From the IMG/VR virus record IMGVR_UViG_3300025789_000067, positions 1 to 44,369 of that record: 44,369 nt of DNA. One strand, 5' to 3'. The position numbers and the translations under genes were made by a program. This stretch comes from a virus. The stretch's first letter is position 1, and the number at the start of each line of letters is the position of its first letter. The notes under the pieces are model-generated. The model was not told the DNA's origin and searched no databases. It was given only the letters and a program-made list of their open reading frames with translations. Of the stretch, positions 33,762 through 41,247 are shown piece by piece.

Positions 33762-33962
33762 TTAATATATGTCTTTAAAAATTTGAATTCCAAAATCCCA
33801 AATAAGAAAATTAAAACCTATTATAAAAATATCTGTATAAATACCAGATTCTATAAAATGAGATTGCTTAGAGTGAGTTATATAAAATCCTGGAAGTAGT
33901 GCTATTTGAATAAAACTATTTTGTATAGTCTTATACATATAAAATTTATAAACTTTTTTCAT
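33762..33962 (-). CDS. Small hydrophobic hypothetical protein
   Basis: The 66-residue product is Phe/Ile/Tyr-rich with a possible hydrophobic segment near 44-58 (YTDIFIIGFNFLIWDF). It stops one base before the RNA ligase ATG, so the two may be translationally linked. The start MKKVYKFYMYK is consistent with an anchored small protein. I do not recognise a family and the gene call is moderate. Confidence 0.45.
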   Translation of the reverse strand: MKKVYKFYMYKTIQNSFIQIALLPGFYITHSKQSHFIESGIYTDIFIIGFNFLIWDFGIQIFKDIY

Positions 33963-33966
33963 ATCT

Positions 33967-34194
33967 TTATTTTAATTTATCTAGTTCTCTAATTATGTTT
34001 TCTAAAATATTAATTATACTATATAATTCACTAGTAGGTGCAACTGAATATAACTCTTCAGATTCTGAGATCAAAGAAGAAGTCTTTTTTTGCAAAGACA
34101 CTACTTTTTTTTGTACTTCTTCTTTAGATATAGACTTAGATTCGGTGATATGAGCAGTCAAATCTGAGGTCATCCAGTTAGTTTTCTTTATCAT
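33967..34194 (-). CDS. Small helical hypothetical protein
   Basis: The 75-residue product is charged and Ser-rich, with helices such as SKEEVQKKVVSLQKKTSSLI and IINILENIIRELDKLK, suggesting a coiled coil. It stops 4 nt upstream of the next small gene. No motif gives a function. Confidence 0.5.
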   Translation of the reverse strand: MIKKTNWMTSDLTAHITESKSISKEEVQKKVVSLQKKTSSLISESEELYSVAPTSELYSIINILENIIRELDKLK

Positions 34195-34204
34195 TATTTT
34201 ATTA

Positions 34205-34387
34205 CTATTTAGTAGTTACTCCAGGAATAGGATATAGGGGGTTTTTAAGTCGATTAATTTGAGTATCAGATAGTTTCTTTTTTGCAGAATAATACTCAAT
34301 AATGCTTTTATGAAATTTAACTTTTTCTGGGTAGAGAGATACATTATACTTTAATTCGATCTCTAATTTGATATTTGATTCTTGCAT
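34205..34387 (-). CDS. Small hypothetical protein
   Basis: The 60-residue product (MQESNIKLEIELKYNVSLYP at the start, NPLYPIPGVTTK at the end) has a Lys-rich central helix and no recognisable motif. It lies 10 nt from the next gene on the same strand. The open frame and spacing suit a small accessory gene, but no function can be proposed. Confidence 0.45.
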   Translation of the reverse strand: MQESNIKLEIELKYNVSLYPEKVKFHKSIIEYYSAKKKLSDTQINRLKNPLYPIPGVTTK

Positions 34388-34433
34388 AAATTTGTTTTTG
34401 TAAAAGTAAAAAATAAGATTAAGAAATTATAAT

Positions 34434-34664
34434 TTAATTATCAAGTAAATCATATGGCAAATCTGCATTTTCTAGAATAAATTCTATTAATTTTTCCTCT
34501 AATCGACCTTGTATTTCATCACCATTATCATCATAAATTTCCCAAGATGAATATCCGCTCTGATGATTATTATCTTCGCAATGAACTACTGTATAAAATT
34601 TATTATTAAATTCAACTTCATACATAGTTTCTGTTTGTACTTTTTTTATTTTTTGATTTTCCAT
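34434..34664 (-). CDS. Small acidic hypothetical protein
   Basis: The 76-residue product has a beta-strand start (TETMYEVEFNNKFYTVVHCE) and an acidic tail (EIYDDNGDEIQGRLEEKLIE). It is predicted to be a small alpha/beta domain. No family is recognised. It is in a run of short minus-strand genes between 31 and 36 kb, which looks like a typical phage accessory block. Confidence 0.5.
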   Translation of the reverse strand: MENQKIKKVQTETMYEVEFNNKFYTVVHCEDNNHQSGYSSWEIYDDNGDEIQGRLEEKLIEFILENADLPYDLLDN

Positions 34665-34687
34665 AATTATATTATTTATTTTAAATT

Positions 34688-34855
34688 TTAATTATTTTTA
34701 TTTTTTAATACAATAAGCATTTCACAATCAATAAGTGAGCCGATCATTAATGGAGATCCGAGCTCTGAATCTATTTCGCCATATTCGCTTTCTTCTACTT
34801 CAAATACCGCAAAATCACCATCTGCCCAGTATAAGATTTTATATTTCTTTTCCAT
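34688..34855 (-). CDS. Small acidic hypothetical protein
   Basis: An ATG at 34855 opens a 55-codon frame (MEKKYKILYWADGDFAVFEV at the start, MLIVLKNKNN at the end) that stops at 34688. The product is acidic with alternating strands. It sits 5 nt downstream of the gene ending at 34861, so it fits the tight spacing of the block. The frame and composition support a real gene; the function is unknown. Confidence 0.55.
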   Translation of the reverse strand: MEKKYKILYWADGDFAVFEVEESEYGEIDSELGSPLMIGSLIDCEMLIVLKNKNN

Positions 34856-34860
34856 ATTAT

Positions 34861-35253
34861 TTATTTTATGTGACCCAGATCTTTTAGTGCTTTTTGATAT
34901 CCATCAATATAAGCAGTTTTTCTTGCAGTTAAGCATTTTATATTACCCATTATTCTGCATTTCTCTTCTGCATATTCAGTTGCTGTATCATTTATCTCTT
35001 TATAAGTAGGAATAGATGGCACAGTATAAATAGGCATACTGAACTTGAATTTACTATTGTAATACTCTTTACAATGTTCACATTGTTCTTGACATGGTGC
35101 TTTACTTTCTATCTCCATTTGGCAATCAAATGATTCTGATTCTGCTTTTTCTATTTCAACAAGTAGTTGTTCTTTCTGCCATTGTGCCCCTCTTAAAAAG
35201 AATCTATAAGCTATTGTTTGTGGTAAAATTATCACTCTACATTTCTTTTTCAT
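34861..35253 (-). CDS. Hypothetical protein with Cys-rich segment
   Basis: The 130-residue product begins with a basic, hydrophobic stretch (KKKCRVIILPQTIAYRFFLR), then has a helical region and a Cys cluster APCQEQCEHCKEYY near 52-65 that could bind zinc. A second pair of Cys (EEKCRIMGNIKC) is near 97-106. The rest is helical, ending ALKDLGHIK. It may be a small regulatory or adaptor protein. I do not recognise a family. Confidence 0.55.
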   Translation of the reverse strand: MKKKCRVIILPQTIAYRFFLRGAQWQKEQLLVEIEKAESESFDCQMEIESKAPCQEQCEHCKEYYNSKFKFSMPIYTVPSIPTYKEINDTATEYAEEKCRIMGNIKCLTARKTAYIDGYQKALKDLGHIK

Positions 35254-35278
35254 TCTTATATTTTATTTTTATATTTGA

Positions 35279-35566
35279 TTATTCTACTTCAAAACAAAGA
35301 TCCGGTTTTTCTTTTAAAAAAGAAATATCCATAATTATAAATGAATCCATAATTGAACATTCTAAAATAGATCCATAGACAGTTTTACCTTGTACTGCAT
35401 CATAGTCTATTATGTCGCCTCTAAAATCAAATTGACGTTTTACAATTTCACATTCTGAAAGTACTATAGTAGTATGAGAATTTACATGCGCTTCTACTTT
35501 TCTATTTTTTGAAATTTTATCATTTATTTTAAGATATGTACTTAATGGTACTTTAAAAGTGCTCAT
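35279..35566 (-). CDS. Hypothetical protein, first gene after promoter P1
   Basis: The 95-residue product is beta-rich (STFKVPLSTYLKINDKISKN, VEAHVNSHTTIVLSE, SIMDSFIIMDISFLKEKPD). It is the first gene downstream of the promoter-like element at 35598-35629 and just after the terminator at 35668-35699, so it probably starts the operon of small genes read leftward. No motif indicates its function. The start ATG lies 32 nt from the -7 box. Confidence 0.6.
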   Translation of the reverse strand: MSTFKVPLSTYLKINDKISKNRKVEAHVNSHTTIVLSECEIVKRQFDFRGDIIDYDAVQGKTVYGSILECSIMDSFIIMDISFLKEKPDLCFEVE

Positions 35567-35597
35567 TATTAAATTAGATTAGCTGTTTTGTATAATA

Positions 35598-35629
35598 CAA
35601 ATGTACGATTAATTTTTGAGATTTTACAA
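35598..35629 (-). promoter_or_regulatory. Candidate Bacteroidetes-type promoter P1
   Basis: On the minus strand the -7 box TACATTTG (35605-35598) matches the Bacteroidetes consensus TAnnTTTG, with TTG at 35629-35627 at the -33 position, 21 bases upstream. It is directly followed by TATTATAC. It stands between the terminator of the lysis-type operon and the gene at 35279-35566, exactly where a promoter is needed. The same TA-x-x-TTT-x-TA pattern recurs upstream of the tmRNA and in the tRNA array. Confidence 0.6.
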
Positions 35630-35667
35630 CTTTTCAATGTATATTTGTTTTTTTGCTGTATAAATAA

Positions 35668-35699
35668 AAAACCCTAAGCTATTACTAACTTAGGGTTTT
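35668..35699 (-). terminator. Terminator after the holin-like gene
   Basis: An 11-bp stem, AAAACCCTAAG at 35668-35678 pairing with CTTAGGGTTTT at 35689-35699, with a 10-base loop and a T-rich run on the minus strand. It lies 22 nt downstream of the holin-like gene stop and ends the leftward lysis-type operon. The promoter P1 follows about 40 nt further along. Confidence 0.85.
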
Positions 35700-35721
35700 A
35701 ATATTATATTTTATAGAATTA

Positions 35722-36021
35722 TTAGGCTTGAATATCTTTTGAATCTGAATTAGAATCTGAAGATGGACTAGATTGATTAGGTTTAAAACTAAATTTATCT
35801 AAAGTATCTGCACCCATACCTATTGCAGTTATAATTGTAACAGCTTGTACAAGACCATCTGAAGGCTTCATATTTTCATGAGTATAGCTATTTAGCATCA
35901 TAGTTATACATAAAAATAAAGCGCCTACAAAAGCAATTACTGGTTTAATTGAAGTAGAACCTCTTTCATCTTTAAAAAGATCTTGAATCCAGGAAATAAA
36001 TCCATTTTTTGAAGTACTCAT
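35722..36021 (-). CDS. Holin-like small membrane protein
   Basis: The 99-residue product has two likely membrane segments, PVIAFVGALFLCITMMLNS (27-45) and LVQAVTIITAIGMGADTL (57-74), a short charged N-terminus and a Ser/Asp-rich tail. Size and layout fit a class II-type holin, which would open the inner membrane at lysis. The gene ends the leftward operon with spanin-like proteins upstream, which supports a lysis role. Holins have little sequence conservation, so this is an inference. Confidence 0.55.
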   Translation of the reverse strand: MSTSKNGFISWIQDLFKDERGSTSIKPVIAFVGALFLCITMMLNSYTHENMKPSDGLVQAVTIITAIGMGADTLDKFSFKPNQSSPSSDSNSDSKDIQA

Positions 36022-36046
36022 AGCGATATTTTATAATAAATATCAT

Positions 36047-36751
36047 CTAAATGAATTCAATACTATTGGTATTTTTATCCCAAATAAAAGTAATTGGTTT
36101 ATTTCTATAATTATAATCTTCTCCTAATATCGAAGCATTAAAATAATGGGTATCACCATCGAATACATAACCATGACCAGAGTGAATGTGACCACAAACA
36201 TGAATTTTAGGTTTAATTTCCTTAATTCTGTCAGCCAATAACTCACAACCAAGATGATCTGGTCTACCGATAACCTGGTCAACATAACCCCAAGCAGGAC
36301 CGTGTGTAACCAATATATCCGTATCAGCTGGAATCAATGACCATTTATATCTAATTTCCTCACCACGTCTTGGCAAATTAAACGCCCAATTATAGAACTC
36401 AGGTTGCCAAGGACTACCCCAAATTTTAACCCTATCCTTATAATTATCATATTCCTCACCAGTAAGATATAAATCATCCTGTAGGTAGTTTATATTCTTA
36501 TAAAAATCCAGAATTTCTTTTGTTTTCTCAACATTATCCTGAAAACCCCAATCATGGTTACCAGCAATGAATACCTTATGATCGTATGTAGCCAGTTTAT
36601 TATACCAACCACAAAACTCTCTTATCTCATGCTCATACCCCATAGAAGAAATATCACCAGCATGAATTAATATATTACCTCCAGGTAAATCAAAATGACA
36701 TTGTTTGTGTTTACAATGAGTATCACTAATAAGAGTAATTTTTTGAGGCAT
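36047..36751 (-). CDS. Calcineurin-like metallophosphoesterase
   Basis: The 234-residue product has the dinuclear metal motifs in order: LISDTHCKH (7-15), LIHAGDISS (28-36), VFIAGNHDWGFQ (59-70), LVTHGPAWGY (147-156) and HVCGHIHSGHG (184-194), with a final HYFNASILGED segment. These form a metallophosphoesterase active site similar to the MPPED/YfcE-like group. It is unrelated in size to the N-terminal domain of the Mre11-like fusion. The substrate may be a phosphodiester or a nucleotide; nothing points to one. It stands inside the lysis-type operon, 7 nt from the next gene and 25 nt from the holin-like gene. Confidence 0.85.
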   Translation of the reverse strand: MPQKITLISDTHCKHKQCHFDLPGGNILIHAGDISSMGYEHEIREFCGWYNKLATYDHKVFIAGNHDWGFQDNVEKTKEILDFYKNINYLQDDLYLTGEEYDNYKDRVKIWGSPWQPEFYNWAFNLPRRGEEIRYKWSLIPADTDILVTHGPAWGYVDQVIGRPDHLGCELLADRIKEIKPKIHVCGHIHSGHGYVFDGDTHYFNASILGEDYNYRNKPITFIWDKNTNSIEFI

Positions 36752-36758
36752 TATAATA

Positions 36759-37166
36759 TCAATGATGTATTAAAGAAAAAAGAATATAACTTAGACCAAT
36801 AAGGCAACCAATACTTGTAATTTTAATACCAGATGTGAGTTTTTTATTATTCTTTGATAAATTATCAATATAAATTCTAGATATGCTATCTTTAGATTTA
36901 TAAAGTTGAATTTGATTTTTAAAAGTCTCATTATCAGTCTTAAAAGTTTTAATTACTGTGTCTTTATATTGTGACTCTTTTACAGTCAAATTTAGAATAC
37001 TTAAAGTTAAGCTATCTTGCCTTTTTAGACTATCATATGAAACTAGATCGTATGCTACTAATTTACCTACTTTATGAGAAAGATGTAGACTACTGTCCGT
37101 ACCTGGATAAGAAAAAGCTGTCAAGCTCAGTAGGAGTGTAGTGAGAAATATGATTGTGAATTTCAT
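36759..37166 (-). CDS. Secreted coiled-coil protein with C-terminal membrane span
   Basis: The 135-residue product begins with a signal peptide (KFTIIFLTTLLLSLTAFSYP), continues with a helical, Ser/Lys/Asp-rich periplasmic region (SLKRQDSLTLSILNL onward) and ends with a membrane span (ITSIGCLIGLSYILFSLIHH). The start overlaps the preceding gene by 77 nt in another frame. Together with the next gene it could be an i-spanin-like or cell-envelope component. No family is recognised, and the lysis role is inferred from neighbours. Confidence 0.55.
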   Translation of the reverse strand: MKFTIIFLTTLLLSLTAFSYPGTDSSLHLSHKVGKLVAYDLVSYDSLKRQDSLTLSILNLTVKESQYKDTVIKTFKTDNETFKNQIQLYKSKDSISRIYIDNLSKNNKKLTSGIKITSIGCLIGLSYILFSLIHH

Positions 37167-37425
37167 TATACTTATTTTTAATGTAAATGTATTTTATTGT
37201 TTGTTTTTGAATTAGACTATCGACATATACAATACTATCTTTGTAAATGTATATAATACTGTCTTGTTTTTTATGAACTGAGTCTAATTTAGAAATTTTA
37301 TAATTTAAACTATCTATTTTATGATTAAACTCAAATTCCCGTTTATTATGTAATTCTCTTTGATAATTTATATAATAACCAAATATAATTACAATAATAA
37401 TACAAAATCCTAGTACTTTACTCAT
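37090..37425 (-). CDS. Candidate i-spanin: N-terminal membrane span with periplasmic coiled coil
   Basis: The 111-residue product has one N-terminal membrane span (VLGFCIIIVIIFGYYINY, 4-21) and then a long charged coiled coil (LHNKREFEFNHKIDSLNYKI, KLDSVHKKQDSIIYIYKDSI). This topology is that of an inner-membrane spanin (Rz). The preceding gene codes for a small lipoprotein, the matching o-spanin type, 8 nt away. Spanins join to disrupt the outer membrane at lysis. Sequence similarity is weak, so the call rests on topology and order. Confidence 0.55.
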   Translation of the reverse strand: MSKVLGFCIIIVIIFGYYINYQRELHNKREFEFNHKIDSLNYKISKLDSVHKKQDSIIYIYKDSIVYVDSLIQKQTIKYIYIKNKYNEIHNHISHYTPTELDSFFLSRYGQ

Positions 37426-37433
37426 AGTATTAT

Positions 37434-37634
37434 TTACTTATTTTTTAGTTTAGTGGTGTCTTTATTAGTTTTAGCTGAATCAACCTTGGTTTTTGAAGAA
37501 TCTGATACTGCCATTTTAACTGTATCTACTTTTGAAATTTTAGTTGAATCTGATTTAGCTAGAGAGCTAGATGTTACTGAATTACAGCTTACAATTGTCA
37601 TTGCTGTAATAAGTGAAAGCATGATTTTTTTCAT
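37434..37634 (-). CDS. Small lipoprotein, candidate o-spanin
   Basis: I start at the internal ATG at 37634; the longer frame back to 37718 would run into the tRNA-Glu gene. The 66-residue product begins MKKIMLSLITAMTIVSCNSV, a signal with a lipobox-like IVSC. The rest is hydrophilic, with repeated Ser, Thr, Lys and Asp (SDSTKISKVDTVKMAVSDSS). A lipidated small protein next to an Rz-like protein fits an o-spanin. An unrelated lipoprotein is the alternative. Confidence 0.6.
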   Translation of the reverse strand: MKKIMLSLITAMTIVSCNSVTSSSLAKSDSTKISKVDTVKMAVSDSSKTKVDSAKTNKDTTKLKNK

Positions 37635-37660
37635 TTTGTTTTTATTTAAAAATTGGTTAG

Positions 37661-37733
37661 TATTCCTGATGGGTATCGATCCCACTCCCCTGCCTTGAAA
37701 GGGCAGCGACTCAACCATTTTGTCCTCAGGAAC
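37661..37733 (-). tRNA. tRNA-Glu (UUC)
   Basis: On the minus strand GTTCCTG pairs with CAGGAAT as acceptor stem (G1-U72), with A73. The anticodon stem CTGCC/GGCAG closes the loop CTTTCAA, giving anticodon TTC for GAA codons. The T loop is ATCGATA. The CCA end is not encoded. It stands alone, about 250 nt from the tmRNA and 4 kb from the other tRNAs. Confidence 0.85.
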
Positions 37734-37767
37734 GATTAATTAAATTAATCTTTAAAGGAAAATACTT

Positions 37768-37953
37768 TTATGCAGTATAATATCCAGTAAAAGTGGGTTC
37801 TAAATAAGATGCCAGTTTTTTGATCTCACTGTCTATAGGAGATCCACTCTTACTAAATCCAATAAATAGACTTGATGGCTTAATAGCCCTAAGTATAGAG
37901 CGTACCTTTTTACCATCTACTTCATGATCTTTAAAAATTACAATTTTCTTCAT
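37768..37953 (-). CDS. Small hypothetical protein between tRNA-Glu and tmRNA
   Basis: The 61-residue product begins MKKIVIFKDHEVDGKKVRSI and contains SSLFIGFSKSGSPIDSEIKK, ending with a Tyr/Thr-rich tail. It is an alpha/beta-looking small protein with no motif I can name. It lies 33 nt before the tmRNA 3' end and 35 nt after the tRNA-Glu start, so it seems to share the leader of these RNA genes. Function unknown. Confidence 0.55.
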   Translation of the reverse strand: MKKIVIFKDHEVDGKKVRSILRAIKPSSLFIGFSKSGSPIDSEIKKLASYLEPTFTGYYTA

Positions 37954-37986
37954 AGATTTTATTTTATTAATTTATTATTAAAATAG

Positions 37987-38376
37987 TGGACATGTTGGGA
38001 TTCGAACCCAAGTCTAACAATTAATCCTATAAAACTCATTCACAAGCTTATTCTCGTTTTCTAACTAGACAAAATATGAAGTTTGATATATGTGGGAAAC
38101 ACACTTCTAAACAACCTGGTCTCAGAATTATTTTAGTTGGGCTCTGACCTGTGACCCATGAGGCACTTCTGTTTCTAGGGTATCATGCGACCCCACTGGA
38201 CTAAGCCGCCATTGCGAACTCACCATCAGCGAACGCCATAGCGTCCTCGAAAGTCCATGTAGATAATTCTACGTTTGCGTTTATTTTTTATATAGGTTAT
38301 TAAAGTGTTTCCAATACTAACACTGCCTGCATCATTTTAAAGAACTACATTGCCATCAATTACCAATCTCATGCCC
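37987..38376 (-). ncRNA. ssrA: Transfer-messenger RNA (tmRNA) with encoded tag
   Basis: The 5' end GGGCATG (38376-38370) pairs with CATGTCC (37994-37988) as a 7-bp acceptor stem that contains G3-U70, the alanine identity pair, and A73 follows. The T arm TTGGG-TTCGAAT-CCCAA is standard. Near the 5' end, GATTGGTAATTGATGG resembles the conserved tmRNA D-like region. Upstream of the tag, AATAAACGCAAAC gives a typical resume site. The tag ORF runs from 38278 to 38201: it begins ANVELSTW, ends EFAMAA and stops with TAG, 25 codons. The 3' region (AAGCTTGTGAATGAG) resembles the conserved helix region of known tmRNAs. CCA is not encoded. It works with SmpB (5594-6019) to free stalled ribosomes. Confidence 0.93.
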
Positions 38377-38392
38377 GATTATTATCATTGAT

Positions 38393-38410
38393 TATTATAC
38401 TATAAATATA
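38393..38410 (-). promoter_or_regulatory. Candidate tmRNA promoter
   Basis: On the minus strand the sequence TATATTTATAGTATAATA (38410-38393) stands 16 nt upstream of the mature tmRNA 5' end. The block TTTATAGTATAATA is identical to one in the middle of the tRNA array (42522-42509). It follows the same TAxxTTTxTA pattern as P1 and P2. A short leader would be removed by RNase P. Confidence 0.5.
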
Positions 38411-38483
38411 CATACATAAATTGAATTTAAAAAATTGATTTTTAAAGTCTTGTATTATTATGATTTATTTTTAGTATATATGA

Positions 38484-38807
38484 TTAATTATTTTTTCTTC
38501 TTTTTTGTCTTTTCTCATTTATTTTTTGAATCTGAGAGCATAATTCATACTCTTCAAGTTCTATTAATTTTGGCATTTGAAGATTTAGGGTTTTTAAATA
38601 TTCTTTTCTTTCAAGTGAAAAAGTAATTTCTTTAGATTCAGAAAATACAACTTGGAATATTTCAATTTTTGGTTTTTTATTTTTTATTGCCCATAAAATA
38701 GTCTTTACCATTTTTAATACAAGATCAGAATCTTTATTTTTGATTTTATCAAAAAATTCACTCTGATTCTTAAATGATAATACATGTGCTGCCATTAATA
38801 CTGTCAT
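38484..38807 (-). CDS. Hypothetical protein
   Basis: The 107-residue product is helical and Lys-rich, ending with a basic tail (SQIQKINEKRQKRRKNN) that could bind nucleic acid. It overlaps the next gene by 4 nt (ATGA). The middle has no recognisable motif. The tmRNA lies beyond a roughly 100-bp A/T-rich gap downstream, in which I see no other gene. Confidence 0.55.
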   Translation of the reverse strand: MTVLMAAHVLSFKNQSEFFDKIKNKDSDLVLKMVKTILWAIKNKKPKIEIFQVVFSESKEITFSLERKEYLKTLNLQMPKLIELEEYELCSQIQKINEKRQKRRKNN

Positions 38808-39502
38808 GATTTTAGGTCTTCTACTCTAGTTATAGCACTAGGAGGTATATTATTTAAAGTGTAACAACCATTTGATTTATAATTTGGATCTTCATATAAT
38901 TTAAAATAATCTCCAGGTATTTTATCAGTATCTATAGAAAAAAGTGTCCAGTTTTTAATTCCAGTTTTATAAGTAAAATTATCAACTAAATATAATGCTG
39001 ATTCTTTTGAAAGAGCTAAATAAACTCTATCTGGATGGTAAGACGCCTTTGATCTAGATTTTGGAACTAGGCCAATTTTTTCTATTTTATTTGAATTTAT
39101 AGTAGGTGCTATATGATATAATATTTTAGGATATTTTTCTATAATTATATCAAATTTTGCCTCAAAAAATATTGAAAAAGTAACTCCGTCTTTTATATAA
39201 TATTCTGCGTATTTTTTCTCATATTTACCTACATATTCTTTAGATTGCATAAAAGAAGGAAACCAACCTAGATTATTAGCATCTTTAAGAAGATCATTAA
39301 ATTTTGATAAATCTATTTTTTGTGAAAATATAACTTTAAAAGTATTATCAATATTATCACTTTTAAAATTTAAAATATTTGAATATTTTCTATGTAAAAT
39401 AGACACTGTTTTATTTAATTGCACAGTCTTTATTTCACCCTCTTTGAGGTTTATAGAATACTCTTCTTTATATAAATCTAAAAGTATATTTAGTAATTTC
39501 AC
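38804..39502 (-). CDS. ADP-ribosyltransferase/KptA-like protein with N-terminal extension
   Basis: The product of 232 residues starts with GTG at 39502 and has an unrecognised N-terminal half. The C-terminal half contains PKILYHIAPTINSNKIEKIG (near 126-145), then VPKSRSKASYHPDRVYLALS and a final ITRVEDL, the layout of ADP-ribosyltransferase or RNA 2'-phosphotransferase-like folds. It resembles the small protein at 31066-31377 in the LYHI-x-GLVP pattern. If active it would modify a protein or nucleic acid with NAD. It overlaps the 107-residue gene by 4 nt. Confidence 0.6.
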   Translation of the reverse strand: MKLLNILLDLYKEEYSINLKEGEIKTVQLNKTVSILHRKYSNILNFKSDNIDNTFKVIFSQKIDLSKFNDLLKDANNLGWFPSFMQSKEYVGKYEKKYAEYYIKDGVTFSIFFEAKFDIIIEKYPKILYHIAPTINSNKIEKIGLVPKSRSKASYHPDRVYLALSKESALYLVDNFTYKTGIKNWTLFSIDTDKIPGDYFKLYEDPNYKSNGCYTLNNIPPSAITRVEDLKS

Positions 39503-39515
39503 ATTTATAAATATA

Positions 39516-41243
39516 TCAATCTTCTTTAATAATGATTCTTTTTATAAACTCTTCAGGAAAATTATCATCAGATCTAGTTATAAGATCAGTAAGACATCCA
39601 TCTAAAAAATATGTAATTGCCCAATCTGACTCTGATCTTACACTTCTACCAACTCCTTGAAGTATAGATGTGCAGGTTTTCCAAGTATACCATCCTGGAG
39701 AGTATTTCATTTTCTCTGAAACATACTTATCTCCAATATAGGGATATGGCACTTTAAGGAATATTTGAAGTCTGCTTTTATCGTCTTTTAGATCCAGACC
39801 TTCTAGAAGAGAAGGGCCTATAAGAATATTACCAGGAGTGGCTATAAATTTAGAAAGAACATCAATTTTCTCATCTGTACCTCTATACACATGAATTCTT
39901 CTTTGCTTAGATTTTGGTAGATTAAATAGTAGTTTTCTACCTAGATCATATGAGCCTGTATGTATTACTCCTGATTCTTTTGGATGAGCATCCATGATCT
40001 TTTCAACTGTCTTTACTAGCCATGATATATTTTTATCTATATCTTTCATGCCCATTCTACGATTAGGATAGTAATATATTGGTGATTTTGAGTAGTCAAA
40101 TGAAGACTGCATCTTTTTATAAAATGATTTATTAACTCCTATAGAATTTTCAAATTCTGATCTAGATCCCATAGTCGCAGTCATCATAAGTTTAAATCCA
40201 AATCTATCTAAAAAGTGCTTTTTCATAAGATACTTTTCATCTAGACAATTAAAAGTAATCTCTTGATCTTTCATACTCTTAATCATAAAATGCAGACCAG
40301 ACTCTTCAACTATAGTAATATAATCTTCTATTTTACATAGTACATCTTTGACATAATCAAAATATTTAAATACATTTGACCACTCTTTTGAAACTAGATT
40401 ATCTCCAAAAAGTTCTTTTGCCTTTTTCTGAACCTCATCTCTGTATGATTGGGCTTTGCCTAAGACAATCATAATGCGCTTCAGGGATGCCAAGAGAGCG
40501 CTTTTATCTTCTGTCTTAATCATACTATCAATATTCTCTTTCAGTAGCTCTGTATTGACTAGAATACTTTTAAATCCAATATCGCTAAGACTTAAAACTA
40601 ATTTAAGAACGTTATCATGTGTTTTATGAGATATTTTTGGGCTAAAATGTGTTTGAACTATATCTACTACTCTATGAGCTTCATCACATATTACAAAATC
40701 TCTAGTCTCAAATGCACTACCATTTATAGATTTATCTTCTACGTAATTTCTCTGAATCAGTGCATATGAATAGGTTAGTAAACTCACTGACGCCTCAATT
40801 GCCTGTTTTCTAGATTGGAAATACCCGCATTGATTATAGCAATTTAATTTTTCAGAATCTTTATATGAAAGACCCTTATTCTTGCACTCTCCTAAAGAAA
40901 ATTTTTCATTATTCAAAGAGCATATATAATTGTCTACACCCTTAATATAACCCCAATTATTAAATTTAAAATTTAAGATGTCTCTAGTATACTGCTCATG
41001 AAGACTGAGATCTGAAGTTAAAATATAACCAGTCTTAGATCTACTGGCCATATAAGATGCAAAGAGAATGCCTATTATAGACTTTCCAGATCCAGTAGGG
41101 GCATCAAGAAGATAGACTCCATTTTTATCTTTATTGTAAGATTTTATAATATCTTCAATTACCTCTTTTTGGCCAGATCTGTATTTAAAATTAGGAAATT
41201 TAGATTTAACAAAACCGTCGAATTCTTTATAAGATATTGTCAT
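39516..41243 (-). CDS. XPD/DinG-like superfamily 2 DNA helicase with Fe-S cluster cysteines
   Basis: I choose the ATG at 41243, just after the previous stop (575 residues); a longer start at 41291 would overlap that gene. Walker A DAPTGSGKS is near 47-55 and the DEAH box CDEAH near 187. Between them lie four Cys (about 108, 120, 135 and 139), the spacing and position of the Fe-S cluster domain of XPD/DinG/Rad3 helicases. The C-terminal half has MMTATMGSRSEF (motif III-like), IHTGSYDLGRKLL, LIGPSLLEGLDLKDD and LQGVGRSVRSESDWA (motif VI). It would unwind DNA 5' to 3', probably for repair or recombination-dependent replication. Confidence 0.9.
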   Translation of the reverse strand: MTISYKEFDGFVKSKFPNFKYRSGQKEVIEDIIKSYNKDKNGVYLLDAPTGSGKSIIGILFASYMASRSKTGYILTSDLSLHEQYTRDILNFKFNNWGYIKGVDNYICSLNNEKFSLGECKNKGLSYKDSEKLNCYNQCGYFQSRKQAIEASVSLLTYSYALIQRNYVEDKSINGSAFETRDFVICDEAHRVVDIVQTHFSPKISHKTHDNVLKLVLSLSDIGFKSILVNTELLKENIDSMIKTEDKSALLASLKRIMIVLGKAQSYRDEVQKKAKELFGDNLVSKEWSNVFKYFDYVKDVLCKIEDYITIVEESGLHFMIKSMKDQEITFNCLDEKYLMKKHFLDRFGFKLMMTATMGSRSEFENSIGVNKSFYKKMQSSFDYSKSPIYYYPNRRMGMKDIDKNISWLVKTVEKIMDAHPKESGVIHTGSYDLGRKLLFNLPKSKQRRIHVYRGTDEKIDVLSKFIATPGNILIGPSLLEGLDLKDDKSRLQIFLKVPYPYIGDKYVSEKMKYSPGWYTWKTCTSILQGVGRSVRSESDWAITYFLDGCLTDLITRSDDNFPEEFIKRIIIKED

Positions 41244-41247
41244 AATA

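Noticed and set aside
37634-37718. Longer start of the small lipoprotein gene
   Set aside because: The extra 28 codons overlap the tRNA-Glu gene, and the internal ATG gives a good lipoprotein signal.
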